This document shows positions 42,449 to 50,005 of a DNA stretch of 64,000 bases, in pieces (positions within the stretch are counted from its first letter, which is position 1; each line of letters opens with the position of its first letter). The notes beneath the pieces were generated by a model that saw nothing but the letters and a program-made list of their open reading frames with translations, was not told where the DNA came from and did no database searches. Source of the stretch: Pseudomonadota bacterium (GTDB lineage: Bacteria; Pseudomonadota; Gammaproteobacteria; Burkholderiales; Burkholderiaceae_E); the NCBI GenBank assembly GCA_023389055.1, contig JAEWFA010000008.1:58987-122986 (forward strand). The letters are read 5' to 3'. The position numbers were made by a program, and so were the translations under genes.

Positions 42449-42463
42449 GCAGGCCCCATGCCA
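42449..42463 (-). promoter_or_regulatory. sigma-54 (-24/-12) promoter of pilA
   Basis: On the minus strand the sequence TGGCAT-GGGGC-CTGC has the invariant GG and GC separated by exactly ten bases, one mismatch from TGGCAY-N5-TTGC. The start would be near 42437, giving a leader of about 45 bases to the pilA ATG. pilA genes are commonly RpoN/PilR dependent. Confidence 0.75.
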
Positions 42464-42713
42464 TCGCGAACGAGCGGTTCGGATCGCACGACGAACGGCA
42501 TGTCTCGCCAAACGCGCGTGAACTACATCACGGACCACGCGATGTCTCGTCGGGCGGACGTCGAGTCGTCGCCGACGGAACGATCATTTGAGAGTGACGC
42601 AGATGACGCGCAGCGTCAGCGAAGGGTGATCATTCCTGTCACATCTCCACCCGGCCGCGAGATGGAGACACACGTCACGGCTTGGCCGAACCTCGTTCTC
42701 GCTGTCGACCGAT
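42464..42713. other. upstream region of pilA without a convincing gene
   Basis: The 250 bases between the pilA promoter and the broken toxin gene contain only a Ser/Arg-rich open frame on the plus strand with no ribosome site. It is the place where a PilR-type enhancer would be expected, but I cannot identify binding sites by eye. Confidence 0.4.
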
Positions 42714-43132
42714 TCAACGCGACCGAAACGGGTCCTGCACCAGAAGTCGCCCGCGCAGCCGATGGCCGTGGCTGAAGTCCTCGGCGTAGAGAACCTCGCG
42801 GTGACTGCGTAGCGCCGCCCCGGCAATCAGGGCATCGAACCAGGACAGCCGCTCGGCGATCACCAGTTCATGTGCGTCCAGGACACGACTCGGATGGGTG
42901 ACGGCAGTTTCGAAATTCGCCAGGGCTTCGAGCGCGACGCGGACGTCTTTCGGTGAAAAAGCGCGCACGAGTTTCCGAGTCAGTACCGCCCGCAGTTCGA
43001 TCATTACCTGTGTGCTGATGACGATGTCGTGCTCGGCAGCCAGTTCGTGCAGCCAGCGCAGGACGAAACGGTTCCTGTCGGGTTCCCTTCGATCTAGCCG
43101 GCGCGGAGATTGGTGTCGACGAAGACGCGCAT
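42714..43132 (-). pseudogene. vapC-like PIN toxin pseudogene (frameshift)
   Basis: The gene starts with MRVFVDTNLRAG at 43132, the usual VapC opening, then meets a TAG stop. In another frame the rest continues: RREPDRNRFVLRWLHELAAE, then LSWFDALIAGAAL and LYAEDFSHGH, which are the remaining PIN acidic motifs, down to 42714. A small deletion or shift around 43095-43115 explains this. An intact antitoxin gene lies 15 bases upstream, so the pair has lost its toxin. Confidence 0.8.
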
Positions 43133-43147
43133 CGTCTGCGCGAGATC

Positions 43148-43375
43148 TCAACATTCGTGCAGCGAATCGCGCGACCAACTCCGAGAACTGCGTGAGACGT
43201 TGCGCTCCGCAACGGCGTCGAGCGCATCCGGCGCCCGGTACTGGCGCGAACGGGCATCGACATAACGAATCAGAAACTCGCGCACGACTGCATCGACCGA
43301 CGTCTGCTCGCGGACGGCTACCTCCCGCACCTTTTGCAGGAGGTTCTCATCGATGCTCAGAGTCAGATCCGCCAT
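43148..43375 (-). CDS. ribbon-helix-helix antitoxin, copy 1
   Basis: A 75-residue protein: LTLSIDENLLQKVREVAVRE then TSVDAVVREFLIRYVDAR, the pattern of small RHH antitoxins. The C-terminus is basic and Ser-rich. It precedes the frameshifted PIN gene by 15 bases and is repeated with changes at 44236-44592. It may still repress its promoter although the toxin is broken. Confidence 0.8.
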   Translation of the reverse strand: MADLTLSIDENLLQKVREVAVREQTSVDAVVREFLIRYVDARSRQYRAPDALDAVAERNVSRSSRSWSRDSLHEC

Positions 43376-43637
43376 AAAGCCAGTGTGGCACGTATCCTGT
43401 GTACAACGATTCGCGCGACGCAGGAGCGCCGCACTCGTCGGCGTCATCACGTTGAAGCATCTGCGGCCGAAACGAGTTCCTCGACCGATTGGGGCCGCCC
43501 ACGGAGCTCGCTCTCCGCAATCCGCAAGTCGTACGCACTCTGCAGGTTCAGCCAATACCGCGCGCTCTGCCGGAACGCGCGCCCGAACAGCAACGCCAAC
43601 TCCGCCGTCACCGGCCGCGCACCGTGGACCACGTGCG
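43173..43637 (+). repeat. segmental direct duplication, copy 1
   Basis: This segment covers most of the RHH antitoxin gene, the spacer and the C-terminal half of higA. It is repeated in the same orientation at 44390-44825, about 1.2 kb away, with clear but imperfect identity. Copy 1 has about 25-30 extra bases in the spacer around 43385-43425. Confidence 0.85.
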
Positions 43638-43758
43638 AGATCCGCATCGGCGCCACGCCGACCGCGCGCGCCAACTCCGCCTGCGAGATCCCCATTTCGT
43701 CGAGAATCTCCGTCAGGAACACGCCTGGATGAATCGCCGGAAGACCGCTCTTCTGCAT
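43447..43758 (-). CDS. higA: HigA-type antitoxin (XRE family)
   Basis: A 103-residue protein: HPGVFLTEILDEMGISQAEL and AVGVAPMRISHVVHGARPV form the XRE helix-turn-helix, followed by LALLFGRAFRQSARYWLNLQ. This is typical HigA. HigB should precede it, but only its last eleven codons remain at 43768-43803. An orphan antitoxin is therefore expected. Confidence 0.88.
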   Translation of the reverse strand: MQKSGLPAIHPGVFLTEILDEMGISQAELARAVGVAPMRISHVVHGARPVTAELALLFGRAFRQSARYWLNLQSAYDLRIAESELRGRPQSVEELVSAADAST

Positions 43759-43767
43759 GCTCGCCCC

Positions 43768-43803
43768 TCAGTGATAGTCGACGATCTCGACGTCGAAAGC
43801 ATC
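43768..43803 (-). pseudogene. HigB toxin C-terminal remnant
   Basis: In one frame the bases before higA read DAFDVEIVDYH-stop, matching the end of HigB toxins that lie directly upstream of higA. A TAG stop precedes it in the same frame and the body of the toxin is gone. Confidence 0.6.
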
Positions 43804-44037
43804 CTATCAACTTTTGTTTACGACTGATTGCGCTACGTGATGCTGCAACAATACGCATGCACGCCCGGAAGCGGAATCAGCCGGAAGGCGGCTCGCCCCT
43901 TCGACCTACAACTCCTGCACATCCCCCGCTCGTGCACCCTGGGTGTAACCTTCCTTACAGGCCAACTCCCACACGATCGTTCCGACCGAGAGCTGCGGAC
44001 GTCGTCGAAACTCCCCGATACGAGAATTCCGGTTCCC

Positions 44038-44391
44038 ATGAGCGGTGCCATCTTCGACACCCTGAAGTTCGTCGAAACCCTCGAGGAGGCCGGGATTCCG
44101 GAGACTCACGCCAGGGCGATCTCGAACGCCGTGCGCAACGCTCATGACACGGCCGAACTGGTGACAAAGACGGACCAGCGTGAGGCGGTCGCGGAACTTC
44201 GCGGAGAGATTCAGGCACTGCGTGGCGAAATGCTGTCAGAGATGCAAAACCAGGGGTCCTCCCTGCGATCGGACATCCAGCGCCTCGACGCCCGTATCGA
44301 CAAGCTCGAACTGCAGTTGACCGTCCGTCTCGGCGGACTCACGGTCGTAGCGCTCGGCGCCTTCACGGCGCTGTCGAAGTGGATCGCCTGA
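44038..44391 (+). CDS. DUF1640/CCDC90-like coiled-coil membrane protein
   Basis: A 117-residue protein. IFDTLKFVETLEEAGIPETH is the typical opening; a coiled coil follows (residues about 45-95, ELRGEIQALRGEM, LRSDIQRLDARIDKLE), and a C-terminal membrane helix, LTVRLGGLTVVALGAFTAL. Bacterial relatives often lie near TA or mobile regions, with unknown function. The ATG at 44038 matches the family start. It lies between the two copies of the duplicated segment, and its stop coincides with the start of copy 2. Confidence 0.8.
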   Translation: MSGAIFDTLKFVETLEEAGIPETHARAISNAVRNAHDTAELVTKTDQREAVAELRGEIQALRGEMLSEMQNQGSSLRSDIQRLDARIDKLELQLTVRLGGLTVVALGAFTALSKWIA

Positions 44392-44592
44392 CCATCGCCC
44401 CGAACTGCTCGACGCATTGCGCTCCCTAACGGCGTCGAGCGCATGCAGCGCCTGGTGATGACGCAAACGGGCACCGATATAGCGAATCAGAAACTCGCGA
44501 ACGACTGCATCGACCGACTTCTGCTCCCGTACGGCTACCTCCCTCACCCTTTGCAGGAGGTCGTCGTCGATGCTCAACGCCAGATTCGCCAT
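44236..44592 (-). pseudogene. ribbon-helix-helix antitoxin, copy 2, with read-through tail
   Basis: The first 60 or so residues, LALSIDDDLLQRVREVAVRE onward, match the antitoxin at 43148. The duplication ends near 44390, after which the frame reads on as antisense of the DUF1640 gene to 44236, so the last 50 residues are not native. Its toxin is absent. It may still be translated, as a longer protein. Confidence 0.7.
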
Positions 44593-44825
44593 AAGCCCAG
44601 TGTAGACGCCGGAGCGCCGCACTCGTCGGTGTCATCACGTTGAAGCACCTGTCGCCAAAACGAGTTCCTCGACCGATTCGAGCCGCCTACGGAGTTCGCT
44701 CTCCGCAATCCGCAAGTCGTACGCACTCTGCAGGTTCAGCCAATACCGCGCGCTCTGCCGGAACGCGCGCCCGAACAGCAGCGCCAGTTCCGCCGTCACC
44801 GGTCGCGCGCCGTGAACCACGTGCG
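44390..44825 (+). repeat. segmental direct duplication, copy 2
   Basis: This repeats 43173-43637 in the same orientation. Its left edge falls on the TGA of the DUF1640 gene, and its right edge is at CCACGTGCG, just upstream of the DUF3368 gene stop. Near-identical runs include the stretch encoding QSARYWLNLQSAYDLRIAES. Confidence 0.85.
44635..44825 (-). pseudogene. truncated higA, copy 2
   Basis: The frame encodes HVVHGARPVTAELALLFGRA and the rest of the HigA C-terminus, nearly the same as residues 43-103 of the copy at 43447. The N-terminal helix-turn-helix is missing. It is cut at the duplication edge and has no native start. Confidence 0.8.
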
Positions 44826-44842
44826 TACGCATTCTCCGCGAG

Positions 44843-45352
44843 CTATACCTCCCCCGCTTCTCTTAGAGCCGCCCGAGCAAGCTCCGCCGACACGCGGAAA
44901 TCGTTCGCAAGCATCGCCTCTATCGCAGGTCGCACTGCAGGAATCAGCTGTCGCCGTTTCGCCTGGATCAGCAAACCGACTGTTCCGGTCACAGCAAAGC
45001 CCCATTCGCGCGCAACAAGACGACCTGCCCTTTCGTCGATGAGGATCAGGCAAGGACGGCCCGAGTGAACAGCGAAACGCAGAAGACTCGCCTCGCCGTC
45101 ATCCAGTTCGTCGAACAAAGGATCCTGGTATTCATCTTCGACCACGCGAATGCGTCGCCGACGTACAGCCCCGAGAATCTCCTTCTCGCCCGGACGCCCT
45201 TGACCGGGCGTCACCTCTTGGAGGACCGTGGATGTCGTCGTGACGATGCCGAGCAAGGCGTGCAGCCAGTCGAATCCCTGCACGATCGCAAGCGCGATCA
45301 ACGGACTCGCATCTGCAAGAACGATGCGCTCCCGGCGCAGCGCTACGCTCAC
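44843..45352 (-). CDS. DUF3368 PIN-like toxin
   Basis: A 169-residue PIN-fold protein: IVLADASPLIALAIVQGFDW gives the first Asp, LDDGEASLLRFAV the central Glu/Asp and LILIDERAGRLVAREWG the third acidic site. DUF3368 proteins are paired with UPF0175 antitoxins, and such a gene overlaps it upstream by 4 bases (ATGA). It is complete and may be an active RNase toxin. Confidence 0.88.
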   Translation of the reverse strand: MSVALRRERIVLADASPLIALAIVQGFDWLHALLGIVTTTSTVLQEVTPGQGRPGEKEILGAVRRRRIRVVEDEYQDPLFDELDDGEASLLRFAVHSGRPCLILIDERAGRLVAREWGFAVTGTVGLLIQAKRRQLIPAVRPAIEAMLANDFRVSAELARAALREAGEV

Positions 45353-45696
45353 CGTCCGCGTTCGAGCCAGGCGTCGAGGTCTTCGGTGTCCTCGCGCAGC
45401 GTTTTCTCGTCGCCTCGTACCACCGGAATCCCGAGTCGCGAGACATGCTGGATGAACTCGACCAGCGGCATCTCGGCGAGTTTTGCTGCGCGGCCGAGCG
45501 AAAGCGACTCGCTGCGATAAAGGGCAACGGCGAGTGCCGCGCGAACGCCGGGTGCACTCAATAGCGTAGCGTCGTCCAGGTGCATCAGCACCGCTTCCGG
45601 CTCGTTGCGGTTGGTGACGACGACGACTCCGCCGCGCGCCAGGCGTAGCGCTTCGGACGGGTTGTTCTTCAGTTCGCGGACGCTGACCGACTTCAT
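45349..45696 (-). CDS. antitoxin with Phd-like N-terminus and UPF0175-like C-terminus
   Basis: A 115-residue protein. Residues 1-42 (MKSVSVRELKNNPSEALRLA and VVVVTNRNEPEAVLMHLDD) match Phd/YefM, while residues about 50-100 (AALAVALYRSESLSLGRAA, LAEMPLVEFIQHVSRLGIPV) match UPF0175. It therefore looks like two antitoxin modules in one chain. It sits directly before the DUF3368 toxin and has a ribosome site, GGAGAGAGA, near its ATG. Confidence 0.8.
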   Translation of the reverse strand: MKSVSVRELKNNPSEALRLARGGVVVVTNRNEPEAVLMHLDDATLLSAPGVRAALAVALYRSESLSLGRAAKLAEMPLVEFIQHVSRLGIPVVRGDEKTLREDTEDLDAWLERGR

Positions 45697-45738
45697 GTTC
45701 TCTCTCTCCGTAGGAACATTATATGCGTAGGTCGGCCC

Positions 45739-46503
45739 CTACAACTCCAGCACATCCCCCCGCTCGAGCATCCTCGGCGAAAACCGCCCCGCCCAAGCCC
45801 CCACCTCCCGCGCGATCGTCTCCCGATCCGAAGGCTTCAGGTGCGTGATCAGGATCTCCGGATCCCGCTGCAGCTTCGCCAGCTCCTGCCCCAACTGGAT
45901 CGGAAACAGGTGCTTCGCCGTCACCGCCAGGTCCTGGTCCCGATTGGCGAACGCCGTCTCGATGATCAGGTACTTCAGGTTCGGCACGCCGTTCACCTGG
46001 CGCCAGAAGTCGTCGTTCGGCCCGGTGTCGCCAGAGAACACGAGCCCCGCTTTCTCGGTGTAGGCGTGAAACGCCAGCGCCGGCACCGTGTGGCTTGCCG
46101 CGAGGCTCCTCACCCATCGCCCGCCCAGTTCGACAATCGAGCCGATCGACAGCGGCTCGAACACCATCCACGGGCGCTCGTAATGCGGGATCTCGGTGAA
46201 GTCGGGCCAGATCACCCAGTTGAAGATGTGCGTCTTCAATGCGTCGATTGTCTCGGGCAGCGCATGCACGACGAGTGGCTTGGCGCGCAGCCCGCCCACG
46301 GAGTCGACCAGCAGCGGCAGCGCGGCGACGTGGTCGAGGTGCGAGTGCGTGAGGAACACGTGGTCGATCGCTGCGAGCTCCTCGACCGACAGGTCTTCGA
46401 CGCCGGTGCCCGCGTCGAGGAGGATGTCGTGGTCGACCAGGAAGGACGTCGTCCGGGCGCGTGCGCCGATGCCCCCGCTACACCCCAGGACTCGAACCTT
46501 CAT
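45739..46503 (-). CDS. metallo-beta-lactamase-fold 3',5'-cyclic-nucleotide phosphodiesterase (class II-like)
   Basis: A 254-residue MBL protein. VLGCSGGIGARARTTSFLVD is the opening of class II cyclic-nucleotide phosphodiesterases, metal ligands lie in LTHSHLDHVAAL, ASHTVPALAFH, FSGDTGPND and ITHLKPSD. It should hydrolyse cAMP. The ATG lies inside the end of the adenylate cyclase gene, a 26-base overlap, so the make and break enzymes are co-expressed. Other MBL substrates cannot be ruled out. Confidence 0.82.
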   Translation of the reverse strand: MKVRVLGCSGGIGARARTTSFLVDHDILLDAGTGVEDLSVEELAAIDHVFLTHSHLDHVAALPLLVDSVGGLRAKPLVVHALPETIDALKTHIFNWVIWPDFTEIPHYERPWMVFEPLSIGSIVELGGRWVRSLAASHTVPALAFHAYTEKAGLVFSGDTGPNDDFWRQVNGVPNLKYLIIETAFANRDQDLAVTAKHLFPIQLGQELAKLQRDPEILITHLKPSDRETIAREVGAWAGRFSPRMLERGDVLEL

Positions 46504-48508
46504 GGAGGCTTTCCGTGGCTCTCTTGTTCGTCGGCGTGGACGCGGGCATCGGAATCGTCGGGCGGCCACGGCGCTCGTCGCCGTCGTCGTCGTCCACCAC
46601 GCAAGGCACGAAGATGCGCACCGACTCGGCTCGACCGGCGATCGTCGTGCGAGCGAGCTCGCGAAAGCGTTGGTGCCGGCAGCGCTGCGCCGTCGTTTCC
46701 CCGACGATGATCGGCACTTCGTAGCGGCGGGTCAAACTTTCCAGACGAGAGGCGAGATTCACGGCATCGCCGATCACCGTGTAGGCGCGACGCAGTTTCG
46801 AGCCCATGTCGCCCACGCGCACGACGCCGGTGTTGATGCCGATGCCCACCGCCAACGGCGGCAACCCGCGCGTGACGAACCCGGTCGACAGGCGGGCGAC
46901 TTCCCGCTGCATGGCCAGCGCCGCCGTCACCGCGTGCTCGGCGTGTTCCTCGTCGTCCACGGGCGCGCCCCAGAACGCCATCACCGAGTCGCCCATGTAC
47001 TTGTCGACGGTGCCGCGATGCGCGTGGATCACCTCGGTCATCGCGGTCAGGAAAGTGTTGATGTACTCGCGCAGCGGCTCGGGCTGCATCGTCTCGGCGA
47101 TGCGCGTGAAGCCGCGGATGTCGGCGAACAGCATCGTCAACTCGCGGTTGCTGCTCTCGGCGACCTGCCAGTTCACCGGGTCGTGCGCCATCTGCTCGAC
47201 GAGCGCGGGCGAGACGTACTCGCCGAAGCGCGCCAGCACCGCGCGCCGCGCGCGCCCCTCGGCGAACCAGCCGACGACGAGGTTGAACAGCCCCAGCGAG
47301 ACGATCGCCGCGATCGACGCGGCCAGCGGCAGCGCGAGCCCGAAATTCGACCAGGCGATCGCGTTCGCGCCGAACAGCACGAGCGCGCCGACCGCGGTCA
47401 GGACGACGGCACCGACGACGCCCAGCGCCGGCAACACGAGCGCGAGCACGCTGCCGACGAGCGCCGTGGCAATCGCACCGGCTGCCGGCCCGCCCTCGGG
47501 CCGCTGCTTCAGCACGCCGTCGAGCGCGCCGGCGATCAGCGCCGCATGGATCTCCACGCCGGGGAACACCTCGCTCACCGGCGTGGCGCGCAGGTCGGTC
47601 TGTCCGGGTGCGGTCGTGCCGATCAGCACGATGTGGTCGTTCATCCCTTTCCAGTCGACCTGACCGGCCAGCACGTCGGCCGCCGACACGTAGCGGAAGT
47701 GCCCGCCGTCGGGACCTCCGCGTCCGGCCACCGGAACCATCGCGGTGAAGCCCACGGACACCGGCAATTCGACGCGCGCGCGCTCGCCGGCGACGATCAG
47801 CGTGTCCGCGCCGGGATGGACCTCGATCGAACCGTTGCCCAGGTACTGGCGCAGGACGGCCAGCGCGAGCGATTCGTAGACGTCGTCTCCGTAGCGCGCG
47901 AGCAGCGGCAGCGCACGAATCACGCCGTCCGGGTCGACGTCGGCGCCGAGGAACGGATTGAAGAAGCCCGAGGCGCGCGCCGCGTGCTGCAGCGGCGCGA
48001 GATTCGCGCCGTATCCGTCGGCGTGGGTGAGGCGCGAGCGCAGCACGTCGGCGACCTCGCCCTCGAACAGCGGCGTGGGCAGCGCGCCGCTCGTGCGTGC
48101 GCCGCGGTTGCTGGTGAAGTAGTAGCCGAGCACGACCGGGCGATCGGAAAGCGCTCGCGCGAGCCGCGCATCGTCGTCGCCGTCGGCCTGCTTCTCGGCG
48201 AAGACGATGTCGAAGCCGATTACCGATGGGCGGCCCTGCTCGACGATCGCGTCGAGCAGTTGCGCGATCTTCGCGCGGTCCCAGGGCCAGCGCCCGTGTG
48301 CACCGAGGCTGCGTTCGTCGATGTCGACGATGACGATGCGCTCGTCGAGTTTCGGCGCCACGCTGCGCTGGCGGCCGTCGTAGAGCTCGCGATCGAGCGC
48401 GCCCAGGCCGCCCACGCGCACGAGCCCGAGATCGATCGAAACGAACGCGAGAACGATCGTGACGCCGGCGATCGAACGCAGAAGCCGGGAGCGCTGCAGC
48501 GCCGTCAT
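46478..48508 (-). CDS. CHASE2-domain class III adenylate/guanylate cyclase
   Basis: A 676-residue membrane protein. TM1 is at about residues 11-30, then a periplasmic CHASE2 sensor (about 40-330, with VIVDIDERSLGAHGRWPW and IGFDIVFAEKQ), three TM helices (about 345-425), and a class III cyclase domain. TMLFADIRGFTRIAE and GDSVMAFWGAP carry the metal Asp residues (near 461 and 506), and YTVIGDAVNLASRLE the substrate and transition-state part. It should make cAMP in response to a periplasmic signal. The FHA gene precedes it and the phosphodiesterase gene follows. Confidence 0.92.
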   Translation of the reverse strand: MTALQRSRLLRSIAGVTIVLAFVSIDLGLVRVGGLGALDRELYDGRQRSVAPKLDERIVIVDIDERSLGAHGRWPWDRAKIAQLLDAIVEQGRPSVIGFDIVFAEKQADGDDDARLARALSDRPVVLGYYFTSNRGARTSGALPTPLFEGEVADVLRSRLTHADGYGANLAPLQHAARASGFFNPFLGADVDPDGVIRALPLLARYGDDVYESLALAVLRQYLGNGSIEVHPGADTLIVAGERARVELPVSVGFTAMVPVAGRGGPDGGHFRYVSAADVLAGQVDWKGMNDHIVLIGTTAPGQTDLRATPVSEVFPGVEIHAALIAGALDGVLKQRPEGGPAAGAIATALVGSVLALVLPALGVVGAVVLTAVGALVLFGANAIAWSNFGLALPLAASIAAIVSLGLFNLVVGWFAEGRARRAVLARFGEYVSPALVEQMAHDPVNWQVAESSNRELTMLFADIRGFTRIAETMQPEPLREYINTFLTAMTEVIHAHRGTVDKYMGDSVMAFWGAPVDDEEHAEHAVTAALAMQREVARLSTGFVTRGLPPLAVGIGINTGVVRVGDMGSKLRRAYTVIGDAVNLASRLESLTRRYEVPIIVGETTAQRCRHQRFRELARTTIAGRAESVRIFVPCVVDDDDGDERRGRPTIPMPASTPTNKRATESLHEGSSPGV

Positions 48509-48524
48509 GGCCGGCTCCCGCCTG

Positions 48525-49151
48525 TCAGCAATCGACGCGAAAGCGCAGCATCGCCCCGGCCAGCTCGATCAGGTCGCCGTCGGCCAGCGGGCACGCGACG
48601 AGCCCGATCGGCTCGCCGTTCACCTGCGGCAGGGCCGGCCCCTCGAGATGCGTGAGGTGAAAGCGCCCGTGCCGGCGCGAGAGCACGGCAACCTGCTCGG
48701 CGAAACCCTCGATGCGCGTGATCGCGCGCTCGATGCGTTGCGAGCTTCCCGCCTTCGACCCGGACAGGAAATCGATCCAGCCGACGAGCGGGTCGCGGTT
48801 CTTCGCCGGCACCGGCCGATCGACGACGAAGCGCAACCGGTAGATGCCCACGTCGATGACGTCGCCGTCGCACAGCACGCGCCGGCTCACCGCCAGGCCG
48901 TTCACCAGCGTTCCGTTGCGGCTGTCCAGGTCGTGAATGACGCTTTCGGTGCCGTGTGTCTCGATTGCCGCGTGCTCGCCGCTCACCGTGAGGTCGTCGA
49001 GCGCGACGTCGTTCTGCGGACGACGTCCGATCGTCAGGCGCTCCTTCGCAACGACGACGATGCGAAGCGCCGACTGGCCGCTGCTCACGAGCAGGCGGAT
49101 CGCGGCCGTCGTGCGCTCCTCCTGCATTCCCGGTTGTTCGGCGTCGTGCAT
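48525..49151 (-). CDS. FHA-domain protein
   Basis: A 208-residue cytoplasmic protein. The first FHA domain has LTIGRRPQNDVALDD, SGEHAAIET and DLDSRNGTLVNGLAVS, with the phosphothreonine-binding Arg, Ser and Asn. The C-terminal 50 residues (LPQVNGEPIGLVACPLADGDL) resemble a second, partial FHA. It could bind a phosphorylated partner and tune the cyclase encoded 16 bases downstream. No Ser/Thr kinase gene is in the window. An internal ATG at 49127 could be used instead. Confidence 0.85.
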   Translation of the reverse strand: MHDAEQPGMQEERTTAAIRLLVSSGQSALRIVVVAKERLTIGRRPQNDVALDDLTVSGEHAAIETHGTESVIHDLDSRNGTLVNGLAVSRRVLCDGDVIDVGIYRLRFVVDRPVPAKNRDPLVGWIDFLSGSKAGSSQRIERAITRIEGFAEQVAVLSRRHGRFHLTHLEGPALPQVNGEPIGLVACPLADGDLIELAGAMLRFRVDC

Positions 49152-49260
49152 GCCGCGACAGTATCGGCACGCCGAAATCGACCCGAGGAACTATTTCATG
49201 AACGGTGGTTCGCCTCGGTCGGACGGGTCGCAAACGACGCGCGCGCGCATCGGCGCGCGG

Positions 49261-49986
49261 TCAGTTCTCGGGCTGCGCGGCCGGCTTGCGACGCGCGCCG
49301 ATCACCTTGCCGAGCACGACGACGAGCACCGCGCCGGCGATTTCCGCGGAATACTTCAGCGCGTCGCTCGGCTCCCCGCCCAGCCAGCTGACGCTGATCG
49401 GATCGGTGATCATCATGCCGCCGGCGATCCAGCCGAGCAGCGCGCCGCCGAGCGTGACGACGACCGGGAAGCGCTCGATCAGCCTCAACACCAGCGTGCT
49501 GCCCCAGACGATCAGCGGAATGCTCACCAGCAACCCGAAGATCACGAGCCCCATCTGGTGGTCGGGATCGGCCTGCTGCGCGGCGCCCGCGATCGCGATG
49601 ACGTTGTCCAGGCTCATCACGAAGTCGGCGATGATGATCGTCTTCACCGCAGACCACAGCGTGGTCGCGCTCGCGATGTTGCCGTGCTCGTCTTCCTCCT
49701 CGGGCACCAGCAGCTTCACGCCGATCCACAGCAGCAGCAGGCCGCCGACGAGCTTCAGGAACGGCACCTGCAGCAGCACGACGGCAAAGGCGATCAGCAC
49801 GACGCGCAGGATGATCGCGCCGGCCGTTCCCCAGAGGATTCCCTTCATCCGCTGCTCGCGCGGCAGGTTGCGACACGCAAGCGCGATCACCACGGCGTTA
49901 TCGCCGCCGAGCAGGATGTCGATGATGATGATCTGGAGGACCGCCCCCCAGTGCATCGTCGTCAGGAAGTCGATTGCGGCTTCCAC
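49261..49986 (-). CDS. TerC-family membrane protein (YjbE-like)
   Basis: A 241-residue protein with seven or so membrane helices. The two repeats carry DILLGGDNAVVIALACR and DFVMSLDNVIAIAGA, the acidic intramembrane motifs of TerC, thought to bind Mn2+ or other metals. The YjbE branch is linked to metal efflux during protein export. It follows sucD by 19 bases, an order conserved in Burkholderiales. Confidence 0.9.
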   Translation of the reverse strand: MEAAIDFLTTMHWGAVLQIIIIDILLGGDNAVVIALACRNLPREQRMKGILWGTAGAIILRVVLIAFAVVLLQVPFLKLVGGLLLLWIGVKLLVPEEEDEHGNIASATTLWSAVKTIIIADFVMSLDNVIAIAGAAQQADPDHQMGLVIFGLLVSIPLIVWGSTLVLRLIERFPVVVTLGGALLGWIAGGMMITDPISVSWLGGEPSDALKYSAEIAGAVLVVVLGKVIGARRKPAAQPEN

Positions 49987-50005
49987 GATGAGCCCGATGC
50001 CGGCT

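Noticed and set aside
42407..42775. Possible 122-residue gene upstream of pilA
   Set aside because: It has Ser/Arg-rich composition, no ribosome site, and overlaps the pilA promoter and the toxin pseudogene.
46196..48655. Long plus-strand frame opposite the cyclase genes
   Set aside because: It is Arg/His/Gly-rich without motifs, and the minus-strand CHASE2 cyclase and phosphodiesterase have clear catalytic motifs over the same bases.
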